Shown piece by piece: positions 26,652-35,900 of a stretch of DNA of 64,000 bases. The translations under genes were made by a program, and so were the position numbers. Position 1 is the stretch's first letter, and each line of letters begins with the position of its first letter. This DNA is from Bacteroidia bacterium (GTDB taxonomy: Bacteria > Bacteroidota > Bacteroidia > Bacteroidales > Paludibacteraceae): NCBI GenBank assembly GCA_009929375.1, contig SAAO01000017.1:1-64000 (forward strand). Reading direction: 5' to 3'. The notes under the pieces were generated by a model, which was not told the DNA's origin, ran no database searches, and saw only the letters and a list, made by a program, of their open reading frames with translations.

Positions 26652-27692
26652 ATGAAAGTACGCTATATAAATTACAATCTGGACTTTAAGTTCCCGGCCG
26701 GAACTTCGAGAGGCGTGTTGTATTCAAAATATTCGGCATTTCTGTTGCTTGAAGAAAACGGCGTTGTAGGCATAGGCGAATGCTCCACAATTCCCGGTTT
26801 GAGCATCGACCCTGAAAACGGATATGAACAGAAATTGAGAGAGCTCTGTGATGCGCTGAAACATAATCAACATCCCGAAACTGTAGATTTGTCTTTGTTT
26901 CCCTCCATTTCTTTCGGACTTGAAACAGCTTTGCTCGACCTAAAAACGGGTGGAAAGAGACTGTTTTTCAACACAGAATTTCCGAAAGGCACAGCAGGAA
27001 TTCCCATAAACGGTTTGGTATGGATGGGGGATAAGGCCTTTATGCAAAAGCAGATCAGGGAAAAAATTACGGCAGGTTATCGTTGTATAAAACTAAAAGT
27101 GGGTGCACTCGACTTTGAAACCGAACTGGAAATTATTGCCGACATTCGTGCAGAATTCCCGGAAAGTGAAATTGAAATTCGTTTGGATGCGAACGGAGGA
27201 TTCAGCGCCGACGATGCTTTGCTGAAACTCGAAAAGCTGGCAAAATTTCAGATTCATTCCATTGAACAGCCCATCAAGCAGGGTCAGTTAGATAAAATGG
27301 CTGAGATTTGTCAAAAATCACCCATTCCAATTGTACTTGATGAGGAATTAATTGGCATAAAATCCACAGATAAAGAAGCACTTATTGACAAAATAAAACC
27401 TGCATACATTATTTTAAAACCATCGCTTCTTGGGGGTTTCAAAGCTTCGGAAGAATGGATTCAACTGGCTGAAAAACATAATGTAAAATGGTGGATTACC
27501 TCTGCACTCGAATCAAATATCGGACTGAATGCTATTGCACAATGGACCTCAACACTTGGTTCGGATTTGCCTCAGGGACTTGGTACCGGGCAACTTTATC
27601 ATAATAATATTCCCTCGCCACTTGAAATCAGGAATGCAATGCTTTTTTACGAAAAAAATAAAGAGTGGGATTTGAGTTTGCTGAATATTTGA
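26652..27692 (+). CDS. menC: o-succinylbenzoate synthase
   Basis: This enolase-superfamily enzyme dehydrates SHCHC to o-succinylbenzoate. The catalytic KxK motif is in CIKLKVGAL, and the metal ligands are in RLDANGG, SIEQPI and VLDEEL. The second catalytic lysine is in ILKPSLLGG. The 346-residue length is normal. The N-terminal capping domain (about residues 1-110) begins with the usual RYINYNLDFKFP. It lies between menA and menE, with the first 239-bp repeat copy following. Confidence 0.93.
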   Translation: MKVRYINYNLDFKFPAGTSRGVLYSKYSAFLLLEENGVVGIGECSTIPGLSIDPENGYEQKLRELCDALKHNQHPETVDLSLFPSISFGLETALLDLKTGGKRLFFNTEFPKGTAGIPINGLVWMGDKAFMQKQIREKITAGYRCIKLKVGALDFETELEIIADIRAEFPESEIEIRLDANGGFSADDALLKLEKLAKFQIHSIEQPIKQGQLDKMAEICQKSPIPIVLDEELIGIKSTDKEALIDKIKPAYIILKPSLLGGFKASEEWIQLAEKHNVKWWITSALESNIGLNAIAQWTSTLGSDLPQGLGTGQLYHNNIPSPLEIRNAMLFYEKNKEWDLSLLNI

Positions 27693-27751
27693 CTAACATA
27701 AGAAACGTGGATTTCAAGATATAAAAACCTTATAGTCACCACCATCTTCAT

Positions 27752-27990
27752 GGGGCGTCTGCCCCAAACCCCGACTTACTTTTTGTCTTAACACAAAAAG
27801 TAAGCAAAAAAGTCAAGACTTCGGACGCTTCACTCGAAAAATTAGCGTTCGGAAGGCTCAAATCGTCCAAACTTGTTGAAGTTCGACAATTACTCTAAAA
27901 AAAAGAAGCTATTTGTACGAACTTCAACTTCAAACAAGGACGATTTTTAACCGCCTTCCTCTCTAATTTTTCGGCTCACCGTCCGAGGTC
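27752..27990. repeat. 239-bp structured dispersed repeat, copy A
   Basis: This fills most of the 417-bp gap between menC and menE. It starts with a GGGGC/GCCCC hairpin and then a 12-bp hairpin (CTTACTTTTTGT paired with ACAAAAAGTAAG). Its inner half is a long imperfect palindrome around CAAACTTGTTGAAGTTCG and CGAACTTCAACTTCAAAC. Copy B at 32622-32860 has the same length and orientation and differs at scattered positions. No protein is encoded. Confidence 0.85.
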
Positions 27991-28109
27991 GCGCGTTTAG
28001 GAAGTGTAGCGATAAATCAGAAATATATTGTTCCAACAAATGAAAAGTCAATAAAAGTGATTATCATTGTACTGGAATCAGGTCAGTTATTGATTAAATA
28101 AAAAGAATC

Positions 28110-29183
28110 GTGAATTTGAACAAAATAATCATCAACCACAAAGTATATCAGGCTGACAATCTGCATACTTTATTGGAAAACGAATCTACAGAGGTTTCTT
28201 GGCCGGGTTTGGTATACGCATTTTTGCAAAACTGGTTCGACGATTCGGATGTGATTATCACGCATACTTCCGGCTCAACCGGACAGCCTAAAGAGATCAG
28301 ATTAAAAAAGCAGGCCATGATAAATTCCGCAACCATGACCAATAGTTTTTTCGGACTTGGTGCCGGGAAAACGGCTTTGCTTTGTCTGCCAGCTTCGTAT
28401 ATTGCCGGTAAAATGATGCTTGTGCGCGCCATTGCGGGTGGATTCAACCTTATTTGTGTGGAACCCGAAGCCAATCCTTTTAAAAATTTATCCACAAAAA
28501 TTGATTTTGCGGCCATTACACCTTATCAGTTGAATCACTCGCTGAATAGTCTTCGCACATTTCCCGTGAAGAATATTATTGTGGGTGGAAGTCCGGTGAA
28601 TGCGGCCTTAGAAAAAGCCTGCGAAAATATTCCCGCTGCACTTTACGAAACCTACGGCATGACCGAAACGGCTTCGCACATTGCTTTGAGAAAATTCAAT
28701 GGTGAAAAATCGGAATACTTTCATGTTCTTGACGGAGTCAGCATTCGTCAGGACGAACGAAACTGCTTAGTAATAAATGCGCCGCACCTCACTGACGAAG
28801 AATTGATTACGAACGACATTGTGGAGATTCAGGATGAACAGAATTTTCGTTGGCTCGGCCGTGCCGATTCGGTGATTAATTCGGGCGGAGTAAAAGTATT
28901 TCCGGAACAGTTGGAACGAAAACTGCAAACGCTGATCGACATTCCATTTTTCATCAGTGCTATTGACGATAAAATTCTGGGTCAAAAAGTGGTGCTTGTG
29001 GCTGAATGTAATGCCAATGAACTCCGCAAAATTGAACTGCTACTGCAAAAACCACTTTCAAACATTTCAAAATACGAAATTCCGAAAGCATTTCACCATC
29101 TTGAAAAATTCGTTTATTCCTCCTCCAATAAGGTCCTGAGAAAAGAGACGCTAAACGAAGCACTTAAAGCTGATAAACGCTGA
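28110..29183 (+). CDS. menE: o-succinylbenzoate-CoA ligase (short Bacteroidota form)
   Basis: This AMP-binding acyl-CoA synthetase activates o-succinylbenzoate for MenB. The phosphate-binding loop IITHTSGSTGQPKEI, YETYGMTETASHIALR, and the late WLGRADSVINSGGVKVFPEQ hinge are clear. At 357 residues it is shorter than canonical MenE (about 450-490), as is common in Bacteroidota. The likely start is the GTG at 28110. Its last 20 bp overlap the end of the convergent lyase gene. Confidence 0.9.
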   Translation: MNLNKIIINHKVYQADNLHTLLENESTEVSWPGLVYAFLQNWFDDSDVIITHTSGSTGQPKEIRLKKQAMINSATMTNSFFGLGAGKTALLCLPASYIAGKMMLVRAIAGGFNLICVEPEANPFKNLSTKIDFAAITPYQLNHSLNSLRTFPVKNIIVGGSPVNAALEKACENIPAALYETYGMTETASHIALRKFNGEKSEYFHVLDGVSIRQDERNCLVINAPHLTDEELITNDIVEIQDEQNFRWLGRADSVINSGGVKVFPEQLERKLQTLIDIPFFISAIDDKILGQKVVLVAECNANELRKIELLLQKPLSNISKYEIPKAFHHLEKFVYSSSNKVLRKETLNEALKADKR

Positions 29184-32100
29184 AATCAGAGAATTCAGAA
29201 ATACGGGAACCCATCAGCCGGAGACCAATCCGACCCGATTTTAATTCCGGGAAATCACCTATGTTCCAATGAAAAATCCGTTCGCGGGTAGTATTTTTCA
29301 CCTTCAGATACACATCGTTGCCTTTTCGAATAACGCTAATGCGATGCGGTTCGTTCGGTTTAAAAAATCCTGTGCGCAGATATTCGGGTAACACTTCGGT
29401 ACCCTGCAAGCCTTTTCCACGTTCGGGCAAATAGCGGCGCGCACGTACATAATCGGCTTCGGGCAAATAATTATCGTTTTCGAATCCGGCAAAACTAATG
29501 TGTAGTGCATTCATGTGTTCAAAATACCACTTCATGGCCGGCACTTTTCGTAAATCAGTCCATTTGCTGATATCTTTTTCGTACGCTCCCACGCCACTTC
29601 CTTCTGCAAAAAGATAAATAATGTTCACATATTTTGTAGCCTCATCGCGTCGTGTATAATTAAATTCAACCCAAATATCACCCTCGAAACTTTGTTTTGT
29701 CCACAATACCGAATGATCGGCATCGCTGGCAGGAGTGGCTCCGGCTTTGAATAAAAGCCCTTTACGACTATTTTTCAATTGTAATTTTTCGCCATCGGCA
29801 AACCAGTTTTTCGAATAATGCGATTGCATCTCGTCAGAAAAAAGCAGTTTACGTTCCGATTTCGAAAGCTTCTCAAAATCATTTTTGATTTTCAACTCAC
29901 CGGCATCAGGAATTTTATCTCCAATTAACTCAGGTAAAATAATGGCATTCAGCGCCCATTGCGAAGTTCCGTTGGTTCCCACAAAAGGATTTTCGTGTAC
30001 CGGATTCAACACTTCAGAACCACTCAGCCTTTTTACACCGTAAGTATCGCGCTGTCGGTTTCCCAAAAATTCGCTCCAGGCACGGGCAGCCAGTTTGTCA
30101 TCGTTCAGTTCACGGGCTGCAAAGGCTGTAAGTCGCGGCGTACGGAAGCCAATATCACCGAGTTTGCGGTTATCGTCATTGCGTTCCGGATCGTTGGCAG
30201 GCATGCTATAAAGGCGACAATATTCAGTAAATTTCTTTCTGAAAGGTTTATGATCGACCAGATCGAAAAGTTCCATCAAAATTTCGTAACCACCCATAAT
30301 GGTCGACAAATGATTCTGATTTGTGCGTCCTTGAATTCCATCGTACCATATTTTTCCGGTTTCGGGATCGTAACTTAAACCTCCTGTACCTGTAAAAAGA
30401 TTATCGGGCAAAGCCGCGAGTCCATCAAGTCCGGTGATGATTTTGTTACGGTATTTCACATCGCCTGTTCTCTCCCATTCCGTCATCCAGTTGCCCGCCA
30501 AAGCAAGCCAATCTGGTCCCCAACGCAAACGCGTCGGACCGCTGAAAGGAAATTTTCCGCGTGGCTGTGCAATGCGCAAAGGTTCGTATTTCATCAACGC
30601 TTTTTCCACATCTAAAGCCTCGCGCATGAGGTCGCCACTACGTTCGTCGGTAGTGAGATAATACTGAAAACGCTTCCACGCAGCCTGACCAATGCGGGCT
30701 TCCTTGGCTCCGCAACCCCAGTGCGACACATTGTGACGTGTACCCAAACCTTTCATTTCGCCCAAATGATACACATCCACTTCGGCCGTATGACGACTCA
30801 TTGCAATGGCCATTTGGTAAATATTGGCCCGTCCGGTACGAAGGAACGAATACCAAAGCCAGTTTCCGGGCGCCAGTTCGGTATTTGCCCAGGCAAAACC
30901 ACCCACATCGTATTTCCAGGTGTGACGGTTGGGATCGTAACTGTGCATCACGTCGCCATAATTCCAGAATCCGTACCAATGCCGTTCGTCAATTGATTTT
31001 TGATAATAAAAGACTGAACTGTCGAGCTGATTCTCAATATTTTTACGCGTTTGATTCGAAAAATCGGGCAAACTCCATGTGCCAAAAGCTTTTACTGCAT
31101 GTAAATATTCAGGTGTGCACATCAATTGCGGGGCATTTGCGCCTCGTTGCGACATGGCTACAGTTTCGTTTTTCGAAGGAACTTTATCCAGCACAAAAAT
31201 GCTCAGTTCGCTGGTGCGTGCCACGCCATAAGGTGTGCTGAGTCCCGGTTGAATATCCTCGTAAGTGGAAAGCAAATCGTGCGGAATGGTATCGTAATGA
31301 CGTAAATCCATAGCTTCAGCCTCAGGCGACCACAACCAGACCTTTAGCTGCGCTTTGTCCGAACGCGCTTTGCACACTTCGAGCGAAGCCGGATACGACT
31401 GCCAGAAATCTTTGAGTGACACCGCCAATCCGCCAGTTGCATCGCACAGCATCACATGACCTTCACTTCGCTTGCCATCGTCGGCATGCACCCAGGCACT
31501 TTTGTGATTGGTACGTTTCGAAATACTGAAACCATTTGGATTCAATTGCGTAAGTTTATAATCGTCCCACGATGGAAAATTATTGAAATGCGTAAGCGCA
31601 GCCACATCGGTTGAATCAATATCGGGCATTGCCTCGCCTGCAAACTGTTTGCCCGGCAACGATCTGTCGCCGTTAAACACAAAAGGATACCGACCGCTCA
31701 GAGGTTTTACCGATTCGCTCCACAAGCCAGCATTTTGACCGGAAAAACGAATATGACGGTTGTGATGCTGTTCGCGCAAAGGCACATCGATAACCACACC
31801 CAGCGATTTTACAAAATCACGTTCCTGATCGCCATCGAACACAAAAGAGTGAACCATTCGGATTTCGGGAATTCCGGTAAAGAAATAAAGACGAACCGTA
31901 AAGGGCAATAGTTCCTGCTTCTTTTCTTTTGAATAATGTACTCCCGTAAGTTTAACAACCGCACGCACAGTACCGGATTGTTCAAGTTCTGCATTGTCAA
32001 TTCTGCTTTCGTAATCGTTGAAAGTGATAATTCGTGCTGCTGCTTTTTCACGGTTTTCAAGCGTACAAACAAGACGCGCATTTTCGGAAATGACTTTTTC

Positions 32101-32541
32101 ACCAATGCTAATTTTTTGATAAAGGGTATTTCCTTTTTGTGGAATGACACATTTAAACAGGCCATTATCGATATTGATAACACCCGATTTTTGTTCTGCC
32201 ACAATTCCGCGGGATTGCAAAACAGACTTTTTTACAGGTTCTATAAAGAAATGATCTGACGAAGGCAGAACTGCTGTAAAAGCCAACCATTTTAGTGAAC
32301 CATCGGGCCAAAAAGCCAGAGGCCATGTTTGGTGCGGCACTTCTTTTCCATTTTCATCTTTCAACACAAACTGCTGCCCCGGCTTAAACTGTCCTTTTTC
32401 GAACGGAACACCCCAACTCACTCCTGTTTTGGTGGAAGGCATCTCTCCTACCCAGTTTAAACGGATTGAATTTGCGTTTAAAAACAGATTTAAACAAATG
32501 AATATGAGAAGGATTGCTGGGCGTAGAATCTGTATAAGCAT
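29164..32541 (-). CDS. Exo-rhamnogalacturonan lyase-like secreted protein (PL26-type)
   Basis: This 1125-residue secreted protein has an N-terminal hydrophobic signal (LLIFICLNLFLNANS). It begins with a RIFT-barrel-like domain (SIRLNWVGEMPSTKTGVSWGV, FWPDGSLKWLAF), continues with a long (alpha/alpha)-barrel region (HWYGFWNYGDVMHSYD, NTELAPGNWLWYSFLRTGR, VSHWGCGAKEARIGQ) and ends with a jelly-roll-like domain. This pattern matches the PcRGLX/YetA-type exo-rhamnogalacturonan lyases (family PL26). No T9SS sorting domain is present at its C-terminus, so it may stay periplasmic. It would release unsaturated disaccharides from rhamnogalacturonan I made accessible by the PL11 protein encoded upstream. 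Family assignment is from memory of motif order. Confidence 0.72.
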   Translation of the reverse strand: MLIQILRPAILLIFICLNLFLNANSIRLNWVGEMPSTKTGVSWGVPFEKGQFKPGQQFVLKDENGKEVPHQTWPLAFWPDGSLKWLAFTAVLPSSDHFFIEPVKKSVLQSRGIVAEQKSGVINIDNGLFKCVIPQKGNTLYQKISIGEKVISENARLVCTLENREKAAARIITFNDYESRIDNAELEQSGTVRAVVKLTGVHYSKEKKQELLPFTVRLYFFTGIPEIRMVHSFVFDGDQERDFVKSLGVVIDVPLREQHHNRHIRFSGQNAGLWSESVKPLSGRYPFVFNGDRSLPGKQFAGEAMPDIDSTDVAALTHFNNFPSWDDYKLTQLNPNGFSISKRTNHKSAWVHADDGKRSEGHVMLCDATGGLAVSLKDFWQSYPASLEVCKARSDKAQLKVWLWSPEAEAMDLRHYDTIPHDLLSTYEDIQPGLSTPYGVARTSELSIFVLDKVPSKNETVAMSQRGANAPQLMCTPEYLHAVKAFGTWSLPDFSNQTRKNIENQLDSSVFYYQKSIDERHWYGFWNYGDVMHSYDPNRHTWKYDVGGFAWANTELAPGNWLWYSFLRTGRANIYQMAIAMSRHTAEVDVYHLGEMKGLGTRHNVSHWGCGAKEARIGQAAWKRFQYYLTTDERSGDLMREALDVEKALMKYEPLRIAQPRGKFPFSGPTRLRWGPDWLALAGNWMTEWERTGDVKYRNKIITGLDGLAALPDNLFTGTGGLSYDPETGKIWYDGIQGRTNQNHLSTIMGGYEILMELFDLVDHKPFRKKFTEYCRLYSMPANDPERNDDNRKLGDIGFRTPRLTAFAARELNDDKLAARAWSEFLGNRQRDTYGVKRLSGSEVLNPVHENPFVGTNGTSQWALNAIILPELIGDKIPDAGELKIKNDFEKLSKSERKLLFSDEMQSHYSKNWFADGEKLQLKNSRKGLLFKAGATPASDADHSVLWTKQSFEGDIWVEFNYTRRDEATKYVNIIYLFAEGSGVGAYEKDISKWTDLRKVPAMKWYFEHMNALHISFAGFENDNYLPEADYVRARRYLPERGKGLQGTEVLPEYLRTGFFKPNEPHRISVIRKGNDVYLKVKNTTRERIFHWNIGDFPELKSGRIGLRLMGSRISEFSDFSVYQL

Positions 32542-32621
32542 TATTGATTTCTATAGTATATATGGATTTTTCATGCTGCAAACTAAAAGGTACATTTTAA
32601 ATAGTTATAAAAATGACCAAA

Positions 32622-32860
32622 GGGGCTTCCGCCCCAAACCCCGACTTACTTTTTGTCTTAACACAAAAAGTAAGCAAAAAAGTCAAGACTACGCCCGCTT
32701 CACTCGAAAAATTATCGTTCGGAAAGCTCAAATCGTCCAAACTTGTTGAAGTTCGATAATCTTTGAATAACCAAAAAGCTATTTACACGAACTTCAACTT
32801 CAAACAAGGACGATTCTTAACCGCTTTCCTCTCTTATTTTTCGGCTCATCGGACGAGGTC
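32622..32860. repeat. 239-bp structured dispersed repeat, copy B
   Basis: This is the second copy of the element at 27752-27990, in the same orientation and of the same length, in the 389-bp gap between the two lyase genes. It has the same hairpins (GGGGC/GCCCC, then the 12-bp CTTACTTTTTGT stem) and the same long imperfect palindrome. The two copies bracket menE and the exo-lyase gene, about 4.9 kb apart. Confidence 0.85.
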
Positions 32861-32930
32861 AACGTTAGCGAGACTTTGTTCAAATAATCATTTCAAATGG
32901 ACAAAAGATATTCTCAATCATTCAACTAAA

Positions 32931-35900
32931 TTATTCTTTTACAATTTTTCGGCTGAATGATTCTTTATTTCCTTTTAAATAAAGCATATAAATACCTTTC
33001 GACAAATGTTCGGTTTCGATCACGATATTGCTTTCGTTGTGATAGGTATTTCGGAAAAGTTCAGAACCTGTAAGACTGAAAACCGACACTTCAAGCGTTT
33101 CAATTTGCTGATCGAGACGAATGTTCAGGTAGTCGCGGAAAGGCACAGGAAAAATAGCCGAATTTGATTCGAGTTTAGTGACTCCGGTTGCAGCTTTTAT
33201 TTTCAGTTTTCCTGCAGCAAATTCAGTCAGATCCCATTCGAGATTGGCTCCCGGCATAGCAGGAATTATCTCAGAAGGTGTTCCCGTTACAATACCTGAA
33301 ACGATTTGAAACACATCACCTACCGCAGGAACTGAATTATTGAGCCATTCCACTTTTAGTTTTCCGGCCATATTTAAAGTCCCCGTGACAGCAAGTAAAT
33401 CATTTTTTGAAGTCGTTTTATCTATTTCAACAGACAATATTGCACCCTGCAAAATAGTCACATTATTATTCACTGTAAAAGTGCCCGCTTCATTATTTCC
33501 CGGAGCAATTACGCCACCTTCATTCACAGTAACCGAACCTGTGATACTTCCTTTTCCGGAAAGTGTTCCTCCTGCAAAAATATTTACATCGCCGGTTCCA
33601 AGTCCGCTACTGGTAGTATTATTTACCATCAAAACACCTTCAGAAATCGTTGTCCCTCCGCTAAAAGTATTCGCATTTGTAAGCGTCCATATTCCTGTAC
33701 CGACTTTGCGGATGGCAGCTACAGCACCCGTGCCGCTAAACTGATCGTTGGTGATTTTTCCGTTAAACACTGAGTTTGCGTTTCGCGCACCCACTTCCCA
33801 GGTGATTGTACATGCAGCTGTTCCACCGGCGCCGAGTACCGAGCTTGCAGTTCCGGTAAGATCGCCCAGTGGCAAAGTTATGGTGGAAGTTGTGCGATAA
33901 ATCATTTTCACCTGATTATTCAGATTCACCTTCATTTCTTTGTAACCCTTTGGATTAAAGAGTACAAAACTTCCGCCATCAGCATCTGTAGTCACATTAA
34001 TAGTGCCCGCATAGGCCGATAAATCAGCACTAAGAAAATTGGTTGTTGCCGGAACGTTATAGTATAAAGTACCCGCACCATTCAGCGATCCGGCAATAAT
34101 TGAATTTTCGTCGACCACAAGCGTGGAAGTACTTCCGGGCTGTACTTTCAGTTTCCAGCTGCAGGTATTCGAAGTCGTCGGACTATTGAACATAACAAGC
34201 GACCCTCCTGCAAGCGTAATGGTGTCTGTTCCCAAACCTGACGAATTTGCCAGATCGCTTGTAAAAGCCACAGATCCAGAACGAATAATGCTTCCACCGC
34301 TGAAAGTGTTTGTATTAGCAATACTTAATCTTCCCGGCCCTTCCTTGCTGAGAGTTCCAGAGCCTTCAATTTTTCCGGCAGCAGTAAGTGATACAGAGCT
34401 ATTGTTTACTGCAATTGTACCTCCGTTTACACCTAATGTAATATTCCGGTTGGTACTCACAGTATTTCCTATGTACACAAGTTTTCCTCCGTTTAGAATT
34501 AAATTTCCTGACGCACTTGAGGCTGCACCAATTGCCGAAGGTTCACCACCATTCGCAAGTTTTGTGATTTCAACAATGCCATCGTTGATAATTGTTTTTC
34601 CTGTGTAAGTATTTGTATTTGAAATGGTGACTTTTCCGGTGCCATTTTTGACAAATTCAGCATTTCCGATAATTGACCCGGTACCCGAAAAACTGAAATT
34701 TTGGGCTGCATCGATTTTCACAGCAGCAGGACTTACCGGCTCATTGACAACTACAAACTGTGAAGCAGCCCCATCGAAAAAACTGACTGTATCGCTGGCA
34801 TTAAAAGCTGTAGGCATAGTTCCGTTGAGCCAATTAGCCGTTTTTCCGTTGTCCCATTTGGTATCGGTTGCAGCTGACCATATCAACGATGCCGGAGCTG
34901 CAATGACCAGTGAAATGACATTCGATACTTTTTTCAGATAAAAACTAAAACCAGCAGGAGCTCCGTTTATCCGAATCTGATTCAAATCGCCTGTAATTTC
35001 GGCATTACAAATTATCAGGGGATATTCTCCGGCAGGAAGAGCGCCACCACTTACGTTCAGATTCATAAAACTACGATTGCTCAGTTTCCAATCGCCACCA
35101 ATCGAAATGCTATCATGTTCAATCACTACTCCATTCAACACTTTTATATCAATTAAATAAGTCACACTTCCCTTTTCAGCAAGCGAAGCTCCAAAAGTCA
35201 GTTTCGAGCAAATTCCTGCTGCTGTTCCGGGACTTAGCTCGGATAAATGTCCTAACTCCACATCCTGTCCGAAAACACCTTTACCACTTATTTTTGTAAA
35301 CGGACGGACAATTACTTCAGATTTCTGTAACGAACCGTTATTGATAAGTTCTCCGTTCGAAAGCTCTGTTTTTCCTGAAAAATCGTTTTGATTATTGATG
35401 GTCAGCACACCTGCGCCGGCTTTTCGTAAACCTGTAATTCCGGTTATTTTTCCTGTTCCATTCCAGGTTACATTAAATGGCGAATTCACTTTCAGAGTAG
35501 CAGGAGCCACATTTTCATCAATGCTTATGGCAACTGAAGCTCCGTTACTGATATCGAAACTTACTTTATCGCCATCGGCAAAAGTGCTTGCCGCATTATT
35601 TTTATCGAGCCATGCGGAAGCCGACTTATTCCACTGAGTTCCGGTTTTCCAGCGCTTTTCATTGTCGTACATATCCGAAACCGGCACCGCATCCATATCG
35701 TTTCCAATATAAAATCCGGCATGCGGAGGTTGGTTGTAAGCCGTATTTTGCCATGCAATACTGTTGCGATAGACAGCATCGTGCATCAAAGTGTACATGC
35801 GATACTGTGTGGGTGTAGTCGTTGTGAAAATCCGAAGTTTTTTATTATCCGAAGTTCTGAAAACGACTTCTTCGCGCCAGTCACCAAACAGGTCAGCCGA

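Noticed and set aside
34123-34608. Plus-strand frames of 100-160 codons within the PL11 gene
   Set aside because: They arise from the repetitive Gly/Thr/Asn-rich codons of the real minus-strand gene; their Pro/Val-rich translations are artefacts.
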